Origin: Streptomyces turgidiscabies Car8
GTDB lineage: Bacteria > Actinomycetota > Actinomycetes > Streptomycetales > Streptomycetaceae
DNA length: 63,467 bases
NCBI RefSeq assembly: GCF_000331005.1
Contig: NZ_AEJB01000623.1
Location: forward strand, 1 to 63,467
Direction: 5' to 3'
Position 1 is the first letter of the stretch. Every line of letters begins with the position of its first letter. The position numbers were made by a program, and so were the translations under genes. Below, piece by piece: positions 48,787 to 58,335 of the stretch. The notes below the pieces were generated by a model that was not told the origin of the DNA, ran no database searches, and saw only the letters and a list, made by a program, of their open reading frames with translations.

Positions 48787-50187
48787 ATGAACCGCGCCAC
48801 CCTCGCCCTCGCCGCACCCCTGTGCGCCCTGCTGGCCACCACGCTCCCCGCCCACGCGGCGAACCGTTCCTCCGCCCCCACCACTACCTCGACTTCCACC
48901 TCTCCCTCCGCCGACAGCTACGGCACCAAGGCCTCGTACGCTCCCCAGCAGAGCCTGCGGAGCTACCAGCAGCCCCCGAAGGGCTTCGTCCCGGTGTTCA
49001 CGGAGAACGTCTCCCGACACGGCTCGCGGGCCGCGACCGACAGTTCGGACGGCGATCTGATCCTCAAGCTGTGGGACCAGGCCGAGAGCGAGGGGCAACT
49101 CACCGCGCGCGGCAAGGAGTTCGGGCCGAAGGTACGGGCCCTCCTCGACGCCATGGCCAAGGTCGGCTACGGCGACCTCAGCGGGCGCGGGAAAAGCGAG
49201 ATCGCGGGCGCCGCCGTACGGATGGAGAAGCGGCTGCCGGGTCTCTTCGCGGGCATCGCGCGAAACGGCGAGAAGATCGACGTCGTCAGCTCCGGACAGG
49301 GCCGCGCCGTCGACAGCGGGCAGCTCTTCGCGGACACCCTCGCGGCCACCGACCCGGCGCTGGGGCCGCTCATCGGCACGGCCCGCACCGACAAGGACCT
49401 GCTCTACTTCCACAAGGCCGCAGGAGGCGCCGCCTACCGCGACTACATCGCGAACGACCAGCGCCTCGCCACCACCCTCACGTCGATCACCGACCAGCCG
49501 GCCACCCACCGCGCCGCCTCGGACGTACTCCGGAAGATCTTCAAGCGGCCGTTCGCGCAGCGGATCGTCGACGGCGAGTTCTCCTCCGTCGGCAGCGCGG
49601 TGGACGCGGCCGAGGCGGTCTACAACCTGTACGGCATCGCCCCGGCCATGAGCGACGAGAGCCCCGGGGGCAAGGGCTGGCACATGAACCGGTACATCTC
49701 GCAGGCCGACGCCGCCTGGTTCGGATACCTGAGCGACGCCGAGGACTTCTACGAGAAGGGCCCCGGCTTCGCCGGCGGCGACATCACCTACAAGATGGCG
49801 AACGTCCTGCTCGACGACTTCTTCAAGAAGGCCGAGACCGCCGAGAGCAGCACCTCGGGCACCGGCACCCTCGGTGCCGAACTGCGCTTCACGCACGCCG
49901 AGGAGATCATCCCGCTGGCCGCGCTGATGGGCCTGCCGGGCAGTACACAGGGGGCGACCGCCACACGGCCGTACACGTACGGCGGCAACCCGTGGCGGGG
50001 CGCGGCCGTGGCGCCGATGGCCTCGAACATCCAGTGGGACGTGTTCCGCAAGGGCGACACCACGCTCGTACGCATGCTCTACAACGAGAAGGAGACCGCC
50101 TTCAGGGCCGGCTGCCGACCGGTGTCCAAGGGCAGCAAGTTCTACGACCTGGATGAGCTGGAGCGCTGCTTCGGCCGTACTTCCTGA
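48787..50187 (+). CDS. Secreted histidine-type (branch 2) phosphatase
   Basis: A 466-residue exported phosphatase. A Sec signal peptide (LALAAPLCALLATTLPAHA, cleaved about residue 24) precedes a Ser/Thr linker. The catalytic RHG motif is in FTENVSRHGSRAAT and the C-terminal proton donor region is LRFTHAEEIIPLAALMG (HAE instead of HD), as in multiple inositol polyphosphate phosphatase-like enzymes. It probably scavenges phosphate from phosphomonoesters or phytate outside the cell. Confidence 0.88.
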   Translation: MNRATLALAAPLCALLATTLPAHAANRSSAPTTTSTSTSPSADSYGTKASYAPQQSLRSYQQPPKGFVPVFTENVSRHGSRAATDSSDGDLILKLWDQAESEGQLTARGKEFGPKVRALLDAMAKVGYGDLSGRGKSEIAGAAVRMEKRLPGLFAGIARNGEKIDVVSSGQGRAVDSGQLFADTLAATDPALGPLIGTARTDKDLLYFHKAAGGAAYRDYIANDQRLATTLTSITDQPATHRAASDVLRKIFKRPFAQRIVDGEFSSVGSAVDAAEAVYNLYGIAPAMSDESPGGKGWHMNRYISQADAAWFGYLSDAEDFYEKGPGFAGGDITYKMANVLLDDFFKKAETAESSTSGTGTLGAELRFTHAEEIIPLAALMGLPGSTQGATATRPYTYGGNPWRGAAVAPMASNIQWDVFRKGDTTLVRMLYNEKETAFRAGCRPVSKGSKFYDLDELERCFGRTS

Positions 50188-50277
50188 CGCAGGGAGTAAG
50201 CCGGCAAGGAGCAAGAAGGGGTACGGCTATAGGGGTACCCCGTATCCGTATACGCCGCCCCGGCTAGGATGACCCGC

Positions 50278-50700
50278 ATGACAGCCCGCGCACAGCGACA
50301 GCGGCGCACGCACCCCCCGTCGTGGTGGGCGCGGGCGCTCGTCGTGCTCGGGCTGCTGGCGGGCGTGCTCGCGATGCACGGCCTGGGGCCGGGTGGCATG
50401 TCCGGCGGAACGGCGGACGCCTCCCACCATGGCCGCCACGCCCAGCCGATGAGTGCACGGTCAGGGCCGTCCGACGAATCCGTCTGTCACGGCATGGGCT
50501 CGCACGGCGGCCACTCCCAGCACGCCGACGCGACCTGCGCGTCCGGCGCCGTCCCGGCGGGGCACACGTTCCCCGCCCTCGCGCCCGACCCGACCGGCGC
50601 CACGGCCCTGGCCGACCGCGCCGACCACTCCCCGGCGAGGTCCCCCGAGGGCGCCCGCGCACCACCGTCCCTCGCCGAACTCCAACTGCTGCGGATCTAG
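50278..50700 (+). CDS. DUF6153-family protein, His/Cys/Met-rich
   Basis: A 140-residue exported or membrane-anchored protein. One N-terminal helix (WARALVVLGLLAGVLAMHGL) is followed by a region rich in His, Met and Cys (CHGMGSHGGHSQHADATC) that suggests copper or other metal binding. The C-terminus LAELQLLRI is typical of DUF6153. ATG 50278 has AGGA eight bases upstream; ATG 50269 is alternative. It precedes a DUF305 lipoprotein gene. Confidence 0.8.
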   Translation: MTARAQRQRRTHPPSWWARALVVLGLLAGVLAMHGLGPGGMSGGTADASHHGRHAQPMSARSGPSDESVCHGMGSHGGHSQHADATCASGAVPAGHTFPALAPDPTGATALADRADHSPARSPEGARAPPSLAELQLLRI

Positions 50701-50766
50701 AGGTCGCCGCACGCCGCCGGCGTGCCCGTCCACCTCAATCCCCTTTCGCACAGCAGGAGTTCCAGC

Positions 50767-51357
50767 ATGCGCACAACCCGTACGATCCTCGTCGCCCTGA
50801 CCGCCACAGCCACGCTCTCCCTCCTCACCGCGTGCGGTGGCAGCGACAGCGAGAGCACCGGCAGCACAGGCGCCAGGACCGAGACCGACGCCTACAACGC
50901 CCAGGACGTCACCTTCGCGCAGGGCATGATCCCCCACCACAAGGGCGCCCTGGAGATGGCGGAGGAAGCGGCCGACAAGGCCTCGTCGGCCGAGGTCAAG
51001 TCTCTCGCCGCCCGTATCGAGAAGGCGCAGACCCCGGAGATCGAGACCATGACGGGGTGGCTGAAGACCTGGGGCAAGGACGTCCCCACGTCGACGGAGT
51101 CGATGCCCGGCATGGAGGCGATGGAGTCCATGGAGGCGATGCCGGAAATGAACCACGGCTCCGCCGCCGACGACTTCGACAAGGCGTTCCTCACGATGAT
51201 GATCGAGCACCACAAGGGCGCCGTGACGATGGCCACCACCGAGAAGGCCAAGGGCGAGTACGGCCCCGCCACCTCCATGGCCGACGACGTCATCCGCACC
51301 CAGAACGCCGAGATCACCGAGATGAACGGGCTCCTCGGCAGCAGCGGCAGGAACTGA
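50767..51357 (+). CDS. DUF305-domain lipoprotein
   Basis: A 196-residue lipoprotein with lipobox LLTAC. Two repeated half-domains carry the motifs FAQGMIPHHKGALEMA and MMIEHHKGAVTMA, with a Met-rich loop between (MPGMEAMESMEAMPEMNHG). The fold is ferritin-like and members are often linked to copper or metal stress. It probably forms an operon with the DUF6153 gene and converges on a two-component system. Confidence 0.9.
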   Translation: MRTTRTILVALTATATLSLLTACGGSDSESTGSTGARTETDAYNAQDVTFAQGMIPHHKGALEMAEEAADKASSAEVKSLAARIEKAQTPEIETMTGWLKTWGKDVPTSTESMPGMEAMESMEAMPEMNHGSAADDFDKAFLTMMIEHHKGAVTMATTEKAKGEYGPATSMADDVIRTQNAEITEMNGLLGSSGRN

Positions 51358-51414
51358 CACCACGGGCACCACTGACGAGCCGGCCGGCAGCCACCACGCG
51401 CCGAGCCGGTCGGC

Positions 51415-52839
51415 TCACCCCTGCCCGCCCACCGTGAACCCGATGACCGCCCCGCCCCCGTCCCGCCGGTTCGCGAAGGGCGCCCCTCCGTGCGCGATCG
51501 CCACCTCACGGACGATGGACAGGCCCAGCCCCGAACCGGGCAGGCTACGGGCGTCGGCGGCACGGTAGAACCGGTCGAACAGGCGCACAAGATCGCCCTC
51601 GGCGATTCCGGGCCCCCGGTCGAGCACCTCGACCCGGATCACCCCCTGCCGCCCGCCCAGCCGCGCCCGCTCCGGTCCGGTGACCGCGATCTCGATCGGC
51701 GTCGTACCGCCCCGGTCGAACTTGGCCGCGTTCTCGACGAGGTTGGACATCGCACGCTGCAGCGCGGCGGGACGGGCGTCGGCAGCCGTCTCGCCACTCA
51801 CCCGTACGACGACCTCCCGCCCGGTACGCCGCCGGGCCACCACCGCGACCTCGTCCGCGATGTCCGCGAGGTCGATCCGCTGCTTGGGCTCGGTGTCCGA
51901 CTGCCCGGCCGCCAGATCCACCAACTCGTTTACCAGGTCGGTGAGTTCACGCGCCTCAAGGGCGAGGTCGTCGACCAGGTCCTCCCGGGTCGCGGGCGGC
52001 AGTTCGTCGATGCGGCGCAACAGCGAGATGTTCGTACGGAGAGAGGTGAGCGGCGTCCGCAGCTCGTGCCCCGCGTCCTGGACCAGCCGGCGCTGGTCCT
52101 CCTCCGACTGGGCGAGCCGGCCCAGCATGCGGTCGAACGAGCGGCCGAGGCGCCCCACCTCGTCGGACCCGGTCACCGGCACCTGGATGCCGAGCCGGCG
52201 GGTCCGGGCGACGTCCTCGGCGGCGGACGCGAGGATACGCAGCCGGTGCGTGATCCGCCGGGCCAGCCACCACCCGAACAACCCGGCCGCGACGACGACC
52301 GCGACCACCATCAGGATCGTCCGCTGCTGAAGCTCCCGCAGCAGGTCCTCCGTGTCGCTGAACTCCTGCGCGACCTGCACCGCGCCCCGCCCGTCGCCCT
52401 GCTCGCCGCCCAGGGAGACGGTCGCGATGCGGTAGACGTCATCGCCGACGTCGACGTCCTTGTGCTGCACGGCGAGCCCGGCGACCGGGGACACGGCGAT
52501 GCGCCGGTCCGCCGCGGTGACGGGCAGCGCCGGACTGCCACCGTCGACCACCTCGCCCGCCGGGCCGAGCACCTGCACATCCGTACGGCTGGGCCGCACG
52601 ATGTCGTGCCCCGGCTCGGACGACGAGAAGTCCTGCGGCGTCATCCTGTTGTGCCGCACCTCGTCCTGGAGGTCCTGCACGACCTCCGCGAACGCGGACT
52701 GCTGGTCCACCCGGACCAGCCTCGCGGCGGCGTCGTACGACAGGAAACCGACCAGCACGGTCACCCCGGCGGCGACCGCGGCGAACGACACGGCGAAGGT
52801 GGTCCGCAACGAGGCCAGTCCCGCCCTCCGCACGGTCAC
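51415..52839 (-). CDS. Two-component sensor histidine kinase
   Basis: A 474-residue sensor kinase. TM1 (about 15-35), an extracytoplasmic domain of about 130 residues, TM2 (ILMVVAVVVAAGLFGWWLA), HAMP, HisKA with the phospho-His in QDAGHELRTPLTSLRTN, then HATPase with N (MSNLVENAAKF), G1 (VLDRGPGI) and G2 (GSGLGLSIV) boxes. MprB-like architecture. The gene begins directly after the response regulator stop, so the two are coupled. Confidence 0.93.
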   Translation of the reverse strand: MTVRRAGLASLRTTFAVSFAAVAAGVTVLVGFLSYDAAARLVRVDQQSAFAEVVQDLQDEVRHNRMTPQDFSSSEPGHDIVRPSRTDVQVLGPAGEVVDGGSPALPVTAADRRIAVSPVAGLAVQHKDVDVGDDVYRIATVSLGGEQGDGRGAVQVAQEFSDTEDLLRELQQRTILMVVAVVVAAGLFGWWLARRITHRLRILASAAEDVARTRRLGIQVPVTGSDEVGRLGRSFDRMLGRLAQSEEDQRRLVQDAGHELRTPLTSLRTNISLLRRIDELPPATREDLVDDLALEARELTDLVNELVDLAAGQSDTEPKQRIDLADIADEVAVVARRRTGREVVVRVSGETAADARPAALQRAMSNLVENAAKFDRGGTTPIEIAVTGPERARLGGRQGVIRVEVLDRGPGIAEGDLVRLFDRFYRAADARSLPGSGLGLSIVREVAIAHGGAPFANRRDGGGAVIGFTVGGQG

Positions 52840-53586
52840 TCAGTCCTCCCGGAGGACGTAACCCACGCCACGCACCGTGTGGATCAGCTGCGACGCGCCC
52901 GGCTCGTCCAGCTTGCGGCGCAGGTAACCGACGTACACGGCGAGGTTCTTGGAGCCCGGGCCGAAGTCGTAGCCCCAGATACGGTCGTAGATCGTGGAGT
53001 GGTCGAGGACGATCCCGGCGTTGCGCACGAGCAGTTCCAGCAGCTCGAACTCCGTCCGGGTCAGCTCCAGTTCGCGCGTCCCGCGCCACACCCGCCGCGC
53101 CTGGAGGTCCATCCGCAGTCCGGCGGCGTTGAGCTGCCGCTCGGGAAGGGCTGGCTCCTTCGCCACGTGCGAGGCGTGTCCGCCGACGGGAGCGGCGCTC
53201 CTGGCGGGGCGTTCGCCGGTGCCGGTGCGCCGCAGCAGCGCGCGGAGCCGGGCGAAGACCTCCTCGACGTCGAACGGCTTGACGACGTAGTCGTCCGCGC
53301 CCGCGTCCAGGCCGGCGATCCGGTCGGCGGTCTCCACGAGCGCGGTGAGCATCAGGATCGGCGTACGGTTCCCCTCGGCCCGCAGCACCCGGCACACCTG
53401 GAGGCCGTCGATGCCGGGCATCATCACGTCGAGGAGGAGAATGTCCGGCGGTGTGCGATGCGCCTGGGCGAGCGCCTCGACCCCGTCGGCGACCGCGGTG
53501 ACCCGGTAGCCCTCCAGAGTCAGGGCCCGCTCCAGGGCGTGGCGGATGGCACGGTCGTCCTCGGCGAGCAGCACGGTGTGGGGCAC
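52840..53586 (-). CDS. OmpR-family response regulator
   Basis: A 248-residue regulator. The receiver has AEDDRAIRHALERAL, the phospho-acceptor Asp in ILLLDVMMPGIDG and Lys in DYVVKPFDVEE; an unusually long linker rich in small residues (GTGERPARSAAPVGGH) leads to the winged-helix domain with LTRTEFELLELLVRNAG and KLDEPGASQLIHTVRGVGYV. It forms an operon with the downstream sensor kinase. Its targets are unknown, but the convergent DUF6153/DUF305 operon is a candidate. Confidence 0.93.
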   Translation of the reverse strand: MPHTVLLAEDDRAIRHALERALTLEGYRVTAVADGVEALAQAHRTPPDILLLDVMMPGIDGLQVCRVLRAEGNRTPILMLTALVETADRIAGLDAGADDYVVKPFDVEEVFARLRALLRRTGTGERPARSAAPVGGHASHVAKEPALPERQLNAAGLRMDLQARRVWRGTRELELTRTEFELLELLVRNAGIVLDHSTIYDRIWGYDFGPGSKNLAVYVGYLRRKLDEPGASQLIHTVRGVGYVLRED

Positions 53587-53652
53587 CCGCCCAGTGTGCC
53601 AAGGGGAGCTCTTACTCGCCTCTCACTCTCACGCCCGGCACCCCTCCCGCTC

Positions 53653-54294
53653 TCACGGCCGCAGCGCGTTCAGCTGCTGCTCGAACGGGACGACCTCGAA
53701 CCCGTCCGACACGAAGGCGTCCGAGCCGAACCCGTCCGCCACGGCCCTCGGTGCCGGCAGCCGCGCCGAGACCCCCGCCAGCCCCGACATCAGCGCCGCC
53801 AGTTCCCCGGCGGCCCGCTCGATCCGCTCCGGCAGCCCCTCCGCACCCCAGTCCTCCGAAGCCGCGTACACCGCCGTCGGCACGACCACGGCCCGCAGAT
53901 ACGCGAACAACGGCCGCATCGCGTGCTCCAGCACCAGCGAGTGCCGGGCCGAGCCCCCGGTCGCGGCGACCAGCACCGGCTTCCCCGCCAGCGCGTCCTT
54001 CTCCAGCACGTCGAAGAACGACTTGAACAGCCCGCTGTACGACGCCGAGAACACCGGAGTCACGACGACCAGCCCGTCAGCCCGCGTCACCGCGTCGAGC
54101 GCGTCCGCCAGCTTCCGCCCCGGGAACCCGTTGGTGAAGTGGTGCGCGATCGCCACGGCCAGCTCGCGCAGCTCCACGACCTGGACGTCGACGTCCGCGT
54201 CCGCCTTCCGGTCCACCGCGCCGGCCAGCCGGTCGGCCAGCAGCCGGGTGGACGACGGAACACTCAGCCCCGCCGAGACGACGACGAGCTTCAT
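53653..54294 (-). CDS. FMN reductase (CE1759-like)
   Basis: A 213-residue NAD(P)H-dependent flavin reductase with a flavodoxin-like fold: LVVVSAGLSVPSSTRLLADR and VTPVFSASYSGLFKSFFDVL are the FMN-binding and family motifs, and ATGGSARHSLVLEHAMRPLF follows. It overlaps the end of the flavin-dependent monooxygenase gene by four bases and would supply reduced flavin to it. Confidence 0.92.
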   Translation of the reverse strand: MKLVVVSAGLSVPSSTRLLADRLAGAVDRKADADVDVQVVELRELAVAIAHHFTNGFPGRKLADALDAVTRADGLVVVTPVFSASYSGLFKSFFDVLEKDALAGKPVLVAATGGSARHSLVLEHAMRPLFAYLRAVVVPTAVYAASEDWGAEGLPERIERAAGELAALMSGLAGVSARLPAPRAVADGFGSDAFVSDGFEVVPFEQQLNALRP

Positions 54295-55412
54295 ACGACG
54301 GTCCCCTCCTTCTCCTGCTCCGTGTCCTTCTCCTGCGCCTTCCGAGCCGCGGCCAGCAGGGAGGCGTGCGTCGGCGCGTCCGGCACATCCGCCGCCCGTC
54401 CCTTGGCGAACTCCGCCCGCAGCACCGGCACGACCTCCTCGCCGAGCATGTCGAGCTGCTCGAGGACCGTCTTCAGCGGCAGCCCCGCGTGGTCGACCAG
54501 GAACAGCTGGCGCTGGTAGTCACCGGCGTACTCCCGGAAGGCGAGCGTCTTCTCGATGACCTCCTGCGGCGACCCGACGGTCAGCGGCGTCTGATCAGCG
54601 AAGTCCTCCAGCGAGGGCCCGTGCCCGTACACCGGCGCCTCGTCGAAGTACGGCCGGAACTCCCGTACCGCGTCCTGCGAGTTCTTCCGCATGAACACAT
54701 GGCCGCCCAGCCCCACGACGGCCTGCTCGGCGGCCCCGTGCCCGTAGTGGGCGTACCGGGCCCGGTACAGGTCGATCATCCGCTTGGTGTGGTCGGCCGG
54801 CCAGAAGATGTTGTTGTGGAAGAAGCCGTCGCCGTAGTAGGCCGCCTGTTCGGCGATCTCGGGCGAGCGGATGGACCCGTGCCAGACGAACGGCGGTACG
54901 TCGTCCAGCGGCCGGGGTGTCGACGTGAACCCCTGCAGCGGTGTCCGGAACCTGCCCTCCCAGTTCACGACGTCCTCGCGCCACAGCCGGCGCAGCAGGG
55001 CGTAGTTCTCGACGGCGAGGTTGATGCCCTCCCGGATGTCCTGCCCGAACCACGGGTAGACCGGGCCGGTGTTGCCACGCCCCATCATCAGGTCCACGCG
55101 CCCGTCGGCCAGGTGCTGGAGCATCGCGAAGTCCTCCGCGATCTTCACAGGGTCGTTGGTGGTGATGAGGGTGGTGGAGGTGGAGAGGACCAGCTTCTCC
55201 GTCCGCGCGGCTATGTAGCCGAGCATCGTGGTCGGGGACGAGGGCACGAACGGCGGGTTGTGGTGCTCACCCGTGGCGAACACGTCAAGACCGACCTCCT
55301 CGGCCTTGAGCGCGATGGCGACCATGGCCTTGATGCGCTCGCGTTCGGTCGGCGTACGTCCTGTCGTCGGATCCGGTGTGACATCGCCGACGCTGAAGAT
55401 CCCGAACTGCAT
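54291..55412 (-). CDS. LLM-class flavin-dependent oxidoreductase (CE1758-like)
   Basis: A 373-residue luciferase-like monooxygenase with a TIM barrel: MQFGIFSVGDVTPDP, LDVFATGEHHNPPFVPSSP, LVLSTSTTLITTNDP, VDLMMGRGNTGPVYPWF and the C-terminal LVDHAGLPLKTVLEQLD are diagnostic of the family paired with the CE1759-type reductase. Substrate unknown; related pairs act on organosulfur or other small compounds. First gene of the two-gene operon. Confidence 0.92.
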   Translation of the reverse strand: MQFGIFSVGDVTPDPTTGRTPTERERIKAMVAIALKAEEVGLDVFATGEHHNPPFVPSSPTTMLGYIAARTEKLVLSTSTTLITTNDPVKIAEDFAMLQHLADGRVDLMMGRGNTGPVYPWFGQDIREGINLAVENYALLRRLWREDVVNWEGRFRTPLQGFTSTPRPLDDVPPFVWHGSIRSPEIAEQAAYYGDGFFHNNIFWPADHTKRMIDLYRARYAHYGHGAAEQAVVGLGGHVFMRKNSQDAVREFRPYFDEAPVYGHGPSLEDFADQTPLTVGSPQEVIEKTLAFREYAGDYQRQLFLVDHAGLPLKTVLEQLDMLGEEVVPVLRAEFAKGRAADVPDAPTHASLLAAARKAQEKDTEQEKEGTVV

Positions 55413-55559
55413 GGTCGCTCACCCTCCAGGTTGTTTACCGTTCAACTATAGCGTCCGAGTGCGACAACCGCGCCCCTTCCCGGGGTATTCCACCGGCATT
55501 CCCTCGCATGTTAGAAACAGCAGAGGGAGCTTTTCGTCTCACGAGAATGAGGTTCTTCG

Positions 55560-56315
55560 ATGAGTGCGATGCGAACCGTGGTGGTCGGCGCGTCCAGCGG
55601 ACTGGGCCGCTGCGTCGGAATCGACCTCGGCAGCCGGGGCGAACGCGTCGCCCTGCTCGCCCGCAGACACGACCGTCTGGCCGAAGCGGCGAAGGAAGCG
55701 GGCCCCGACGCCCTCGCCATCACCTGCGACGTCACCGACGAGGACTCGTGCCGGGCGGCGATCGAGCAGGCCGCAGACGGACTCGGCGGCATCGACGCCC
55801 TCGTCCACACCACCGGCATCGGCCCCCTCACCCCCGTCGAGAAGACCGACGCCGACATCTGGCGCCGGGTCATGGACACCAACGTGATCGGCGCCGCCCT
55901 CGTCACCAACGCCGCGCTCCCCCACCTCACCGCGTCCGCGGGCACCGCCGTCTACCTCTCCACGGTCGGCGCCTCCCTCACCCCCGCCTGGCCCGGATTC
56001 GCGGCCTACCACGTCAGCAAGGCGGCCCTGGAGAAGCTCGTGGAGGCCTACCGCGTCGAACATCCCTCCGTCGGCTTCACCCGGTTCGTGGTCAGGGACT
56101 GCGGGGGCGGCGACGGCGACTCCCGCACCGAGTTCAACAACGGCTGGGACATGACGTACGCCGCCGAGGTCGTCCCGCTCTGGCGGGAACGCGGCTACCT
56201 GACCGGCGACCTCCTCGACGTGTCCGAGTTCCTCCGCACCCTGGACGCCGTACTGCGCTGCGGCGGCACCATCCCGGAGGTGACGGTGGCGCCGCGCGCC
56301 GGCCGGAAGCGGTAG
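55560..56315 (+). CDS. SDR-family oxidoreductase
   Basis: A 251-residue classical short-chain dehydrogenase. TVVVGASSGLGRCVGIDLGSRG carries the Gly motif, the Tyr-Lys pair lies in AAYHVSKAALEKL, and VYLSTVGASL provides the Ser. The C-terminal half after RFVVRDCGGGDGDS deviates from FabG. Divergent from the flavin monooxygenase gene, with a 147-base intergenic region. Substrate unknown. Confidence 0.9.
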   Translation: MSAMRTVVVGASSGLGRCVGIDLGSRGERVALLARRHDRLAEAAKEAGPDALAITCDVTDEDSCRAAIEQAADGLGGIDALVHTTGIGPLTPVEKTDADIWRRVMDTNVIGAALVTNAALPHLTASAGTAVYLSTVGASLTPAWPGFAAYHVSKAALEKLVEAYRVEHPSVGFTRFVVRDCGGGDGDSRTEFNNGWDMTYAAEVVPLWRERGYLTGDLLDVSEFLRTLDAVLRCGGTIPEVTVAPRAGRKR

Positions 56316-56333
56316 CCGCCCCCGTGGCGGACG

Positions 56334-56816
56334 TCAGAAGTAGTACGCGTCCCCCGTGTCCAGCACCAGCACGCGCTGCTGGTCGTTGCCACGGTTGCGG
56401 TCCACGACACCGCCGTTCCAGACCGTGCCGATGTCCAGGGTCACCTCGGAGGGCGCACCCTGAAGGCGCATCCTCAGCCCGATCCGCTCGCCCACACCGT
56501 CGGCGGCCAGCGCCCCCGTACGGCACACGACCACCCGCGCCCCGAGCCGCGCACACCCGTCCGGCAACTGCTGCCGCGCGGCCAGCGGCGCCGACCAGGT
56601 CAGCCGCACGGTCGCGTCGGCGACGGCGGACGGACCGTGGTTCTGCGGGGTCACCCGCAGGTCGATCCGCCCCCGGTCCAGCGAGACGACCCCGTGATAC
56701 GCCAGATCCGCCTCGGGCCCACCACTGTCGGCCCCGGCGACACCCCCACCCCAGACCACACCGACCACACCGCTCGCCGCCACACCCGCGACCAGCCCAC
56801 GCACCCAGACCCTCAC
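56334..56816 (-). CDS. Secreted protein of unknown function
   Basis: A 160-residue exported protein: signal peptide VRVWVRGLVAGVAASGVVGV and a cleavage site near GVAGA. The mature part is a single beta-rich domain (LAYHGVVSLDRGRIDLRVTP, ATVRLTWSAPL, a Cys pair CARLGARVVVC, VDRNRGNDQQRVLVLDTGDA) resembling DUF11/immunoglobulin-like repeats. GTG 56816 is supported by GAGGAG eight bases upstream. Confidence 0.7.
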   Translation of the reverse strand: MRVWVRGLVAGVAASGVVGVVWGGGVAGADSGGPEADLAYHGVVSLDRGRIDLRVTPQNHGPSAVADATVRLTWSAPLAARQQLPDGCARLGARVVVCRTGALAADGVGERIGLRMRLQGAPSEVTLDIGTVWNGGVVDRNRGNDQQRVLVLDTGDAYYF

Positions 56817-56949
56817 GCCACCCACTCCTCGCCCTGCAGGGAACCCACCGAAGACCGCCGAAACGAAGACCGTCGAAACGATGTATCCCACCTGCGGCGC
56901 ACGGCAGGCGCCCTCCAACAGGTGACGCATGCGGGCCGGCCTGGACGGA

Positions 56950-57384
56950 TCAGGCGAGCTCGTCAGGCAGCAGTCCGAGCTGCCCCAGGAACTCCATCTG
57001 GTCGAAGTACAGCCGGTAGTCGACGATGTGTCCGTCCCGGACCGTCGCGAAGTCCACCCCGCGGATACGGATCTCCTTGTTCGTCGCGGGCAGATGCTCC
57101 CCGGAGGACAACGGGATCGACCCGGTGTTCCGCCCGCTGAAGAAACCCTCGTCGATCGCGGTGTCACCGATCTCGTACGAGTGCACGGACTCGTACGTGC
57201 CGTCGGGCACCGCGTCCGTCATCTGACGCCAGTAGTCGACGATGTTGTCCCGCCCGTGGATCTCCCCGCCGTCAGGGGTGACGGCGACCGCGTCCGGCGC
57301 GTAGAGCTCGGCGATCGCCTTCAGGTCGGGCGTCGAGGTGATCGCCTCCGTGAGCCGGTCCATGACCTCACGTGCCTGTCCCAT
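56950..57384 (-). CDS. NTF2-like/SnoaL-type protein
   Basis: A 144-residue NTF2-fold protein with a helical start (REVMDRLTEAITSTPDLKAIAELY given in part) and beta cone (GRDNIVDYWRQMTDA, KEIRIRGVDFATVRDGHIVDYRLYFD). Family members include polyketide cyclases and limonene-epoxide hydrolases, but most small ones are uncharacterised. It is divergent from the downstream SDR gene. ATG 57384 has GGAGG upstream. Confidence 0.88.
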   Translation of the reverse strand: MGQAREVMDRLTEAITSTPDLKAIAELYAPDAVAVTPDGGEIHGRDNIVDYWRQMTDAVPDGTYESVHSYEIGDTAIDEGFFSGRNTGSIPLSSGEHLPATNKEIRIRGVDFATVRDGHIVDYRLYFDQMEFLGQLGLLPDELA

Positions 57385-57558
57385 GATCCACCTCCAGTGC
57401 CGAGGATCACCCACCTCATTTTCCCACCGAACGCGGACACGAGCAGAGCGGAGACGCCCGCCTGCCTATCCTGGGCACATCCTGGGCGACAGCTCAGCCT
57501 GTCAGCCCGTACGACCACCCAGCCCGCCCCAGCACGCCCCAGTCCGAGGAGCAGTCCC

Positions 57559-58335
57559 ATGGCCGCCGCCGCCCCGTCCGCCGCCTCCCGCATCGCCGTG
57601 ATCACCGGCGCGAGCAGCGGAATCGGCGCCGCGACGGCCCGCGGGCTCGCCGCGGCCGGCTACCGCGTCGTCCTGACGGCCCGCCGCAAGGACCGTATCG
57701 AGGCGCTGGCCGAGGAGATCAACGCGACGGGCGGCCAGGCCGCGGCCTACCCCCTGGACGTCACCGACCGCACGGCGGTGGACGAGTTCGCGAGCGCCTT
57801 CAAAACCATCGGCGTCCTCGTCAACAACGCGGGCGGCGCACTCGGCGCCGACCCGATCGCCACCGGCGACCCGGCCGACTGGCGCCAGATGTACGAGACG
57901 AACGTCATCGGCACCCTCAACCTCACCCAGGCCCTCCTCCCCGCCCTCACCGCGAGCGGCGACGGCACGATCGTGATCGTCTCCTCCACCGCCGGCCACG
58001 GCACGTACGAGGGCGGCGGAGGCTACGTCGCCGCCAAGCACGGCACCCACGTCCTCGCGGAGACACTGCGTCTGGAGATCGTCGGCACCCCGGTCCGGGT
58101 CATCGAGATCGCCCCGGGCATGGTGAAGACGGACGAGTTCGCCCTGACCCGCTTCTCCGGCGACACGGACAAGGCGGCCAAGGTCTACGAGGGCGTCGCC
58201 GAGCCCCTCACCGCCGACGACGTGGCCGACACGATCACGTGGACGGTCACCCGCCCGAGCCACGTCAACGTCGACCTCCTGGTCCTGCGCCCCCGCGCCC
58301 AGGCATCGAACACGAAGGTGCACCGGGAGGCGTGA
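57559..58335 (+). CDS. SDR-family oxidoreductase (YdfG-like)
   Basis: A 258-residue classical SDR: AVITGASSGIGAATARGLAA (cofactor), LVNNAGGALG, IVSSTAGHG (Ser), GYVAAKHGTHVL (Lys; the usual Tyr is GGGGY directly before VAAK) and RVIEIAPGMVKTDEF. It resembles serine/3-hydroxy acid dehydrogenases of the YdfG kind. Its stop overlaps the start of the following small membrane protein gene (TGATG). Confidence 0.92.
   Translation: MAAAAPSAASRIAVITGASSGIGAATARGLAAAGYRVVLTARRKDRIEALAEEINATGGQAAAYPLDVTDRTAVDEFASAFKTIGVLVNNAGGALGADPIATGDPADWRQMYETNVIGTLNLTQALLPALTASGDGTIVIVSSTAGHGTYEGGGGYVAAKHGTHVLAETLRLEIVGTPVRVIEIAPGMVKTDEFALTRFSGDTDKAAKVYEGVAEPLTADDVADTITWTVTRPSHVNVDLLVLRPRAQASNTKVHREA

Noticed and set aside
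51490..54519. 1009-codon open frame on the plus strand
   Set aside because: Runs opposite three well-supported genes (histidine kinase, response regulator, FMN reductase); Arg/His/Pro-rich antisense sequence.
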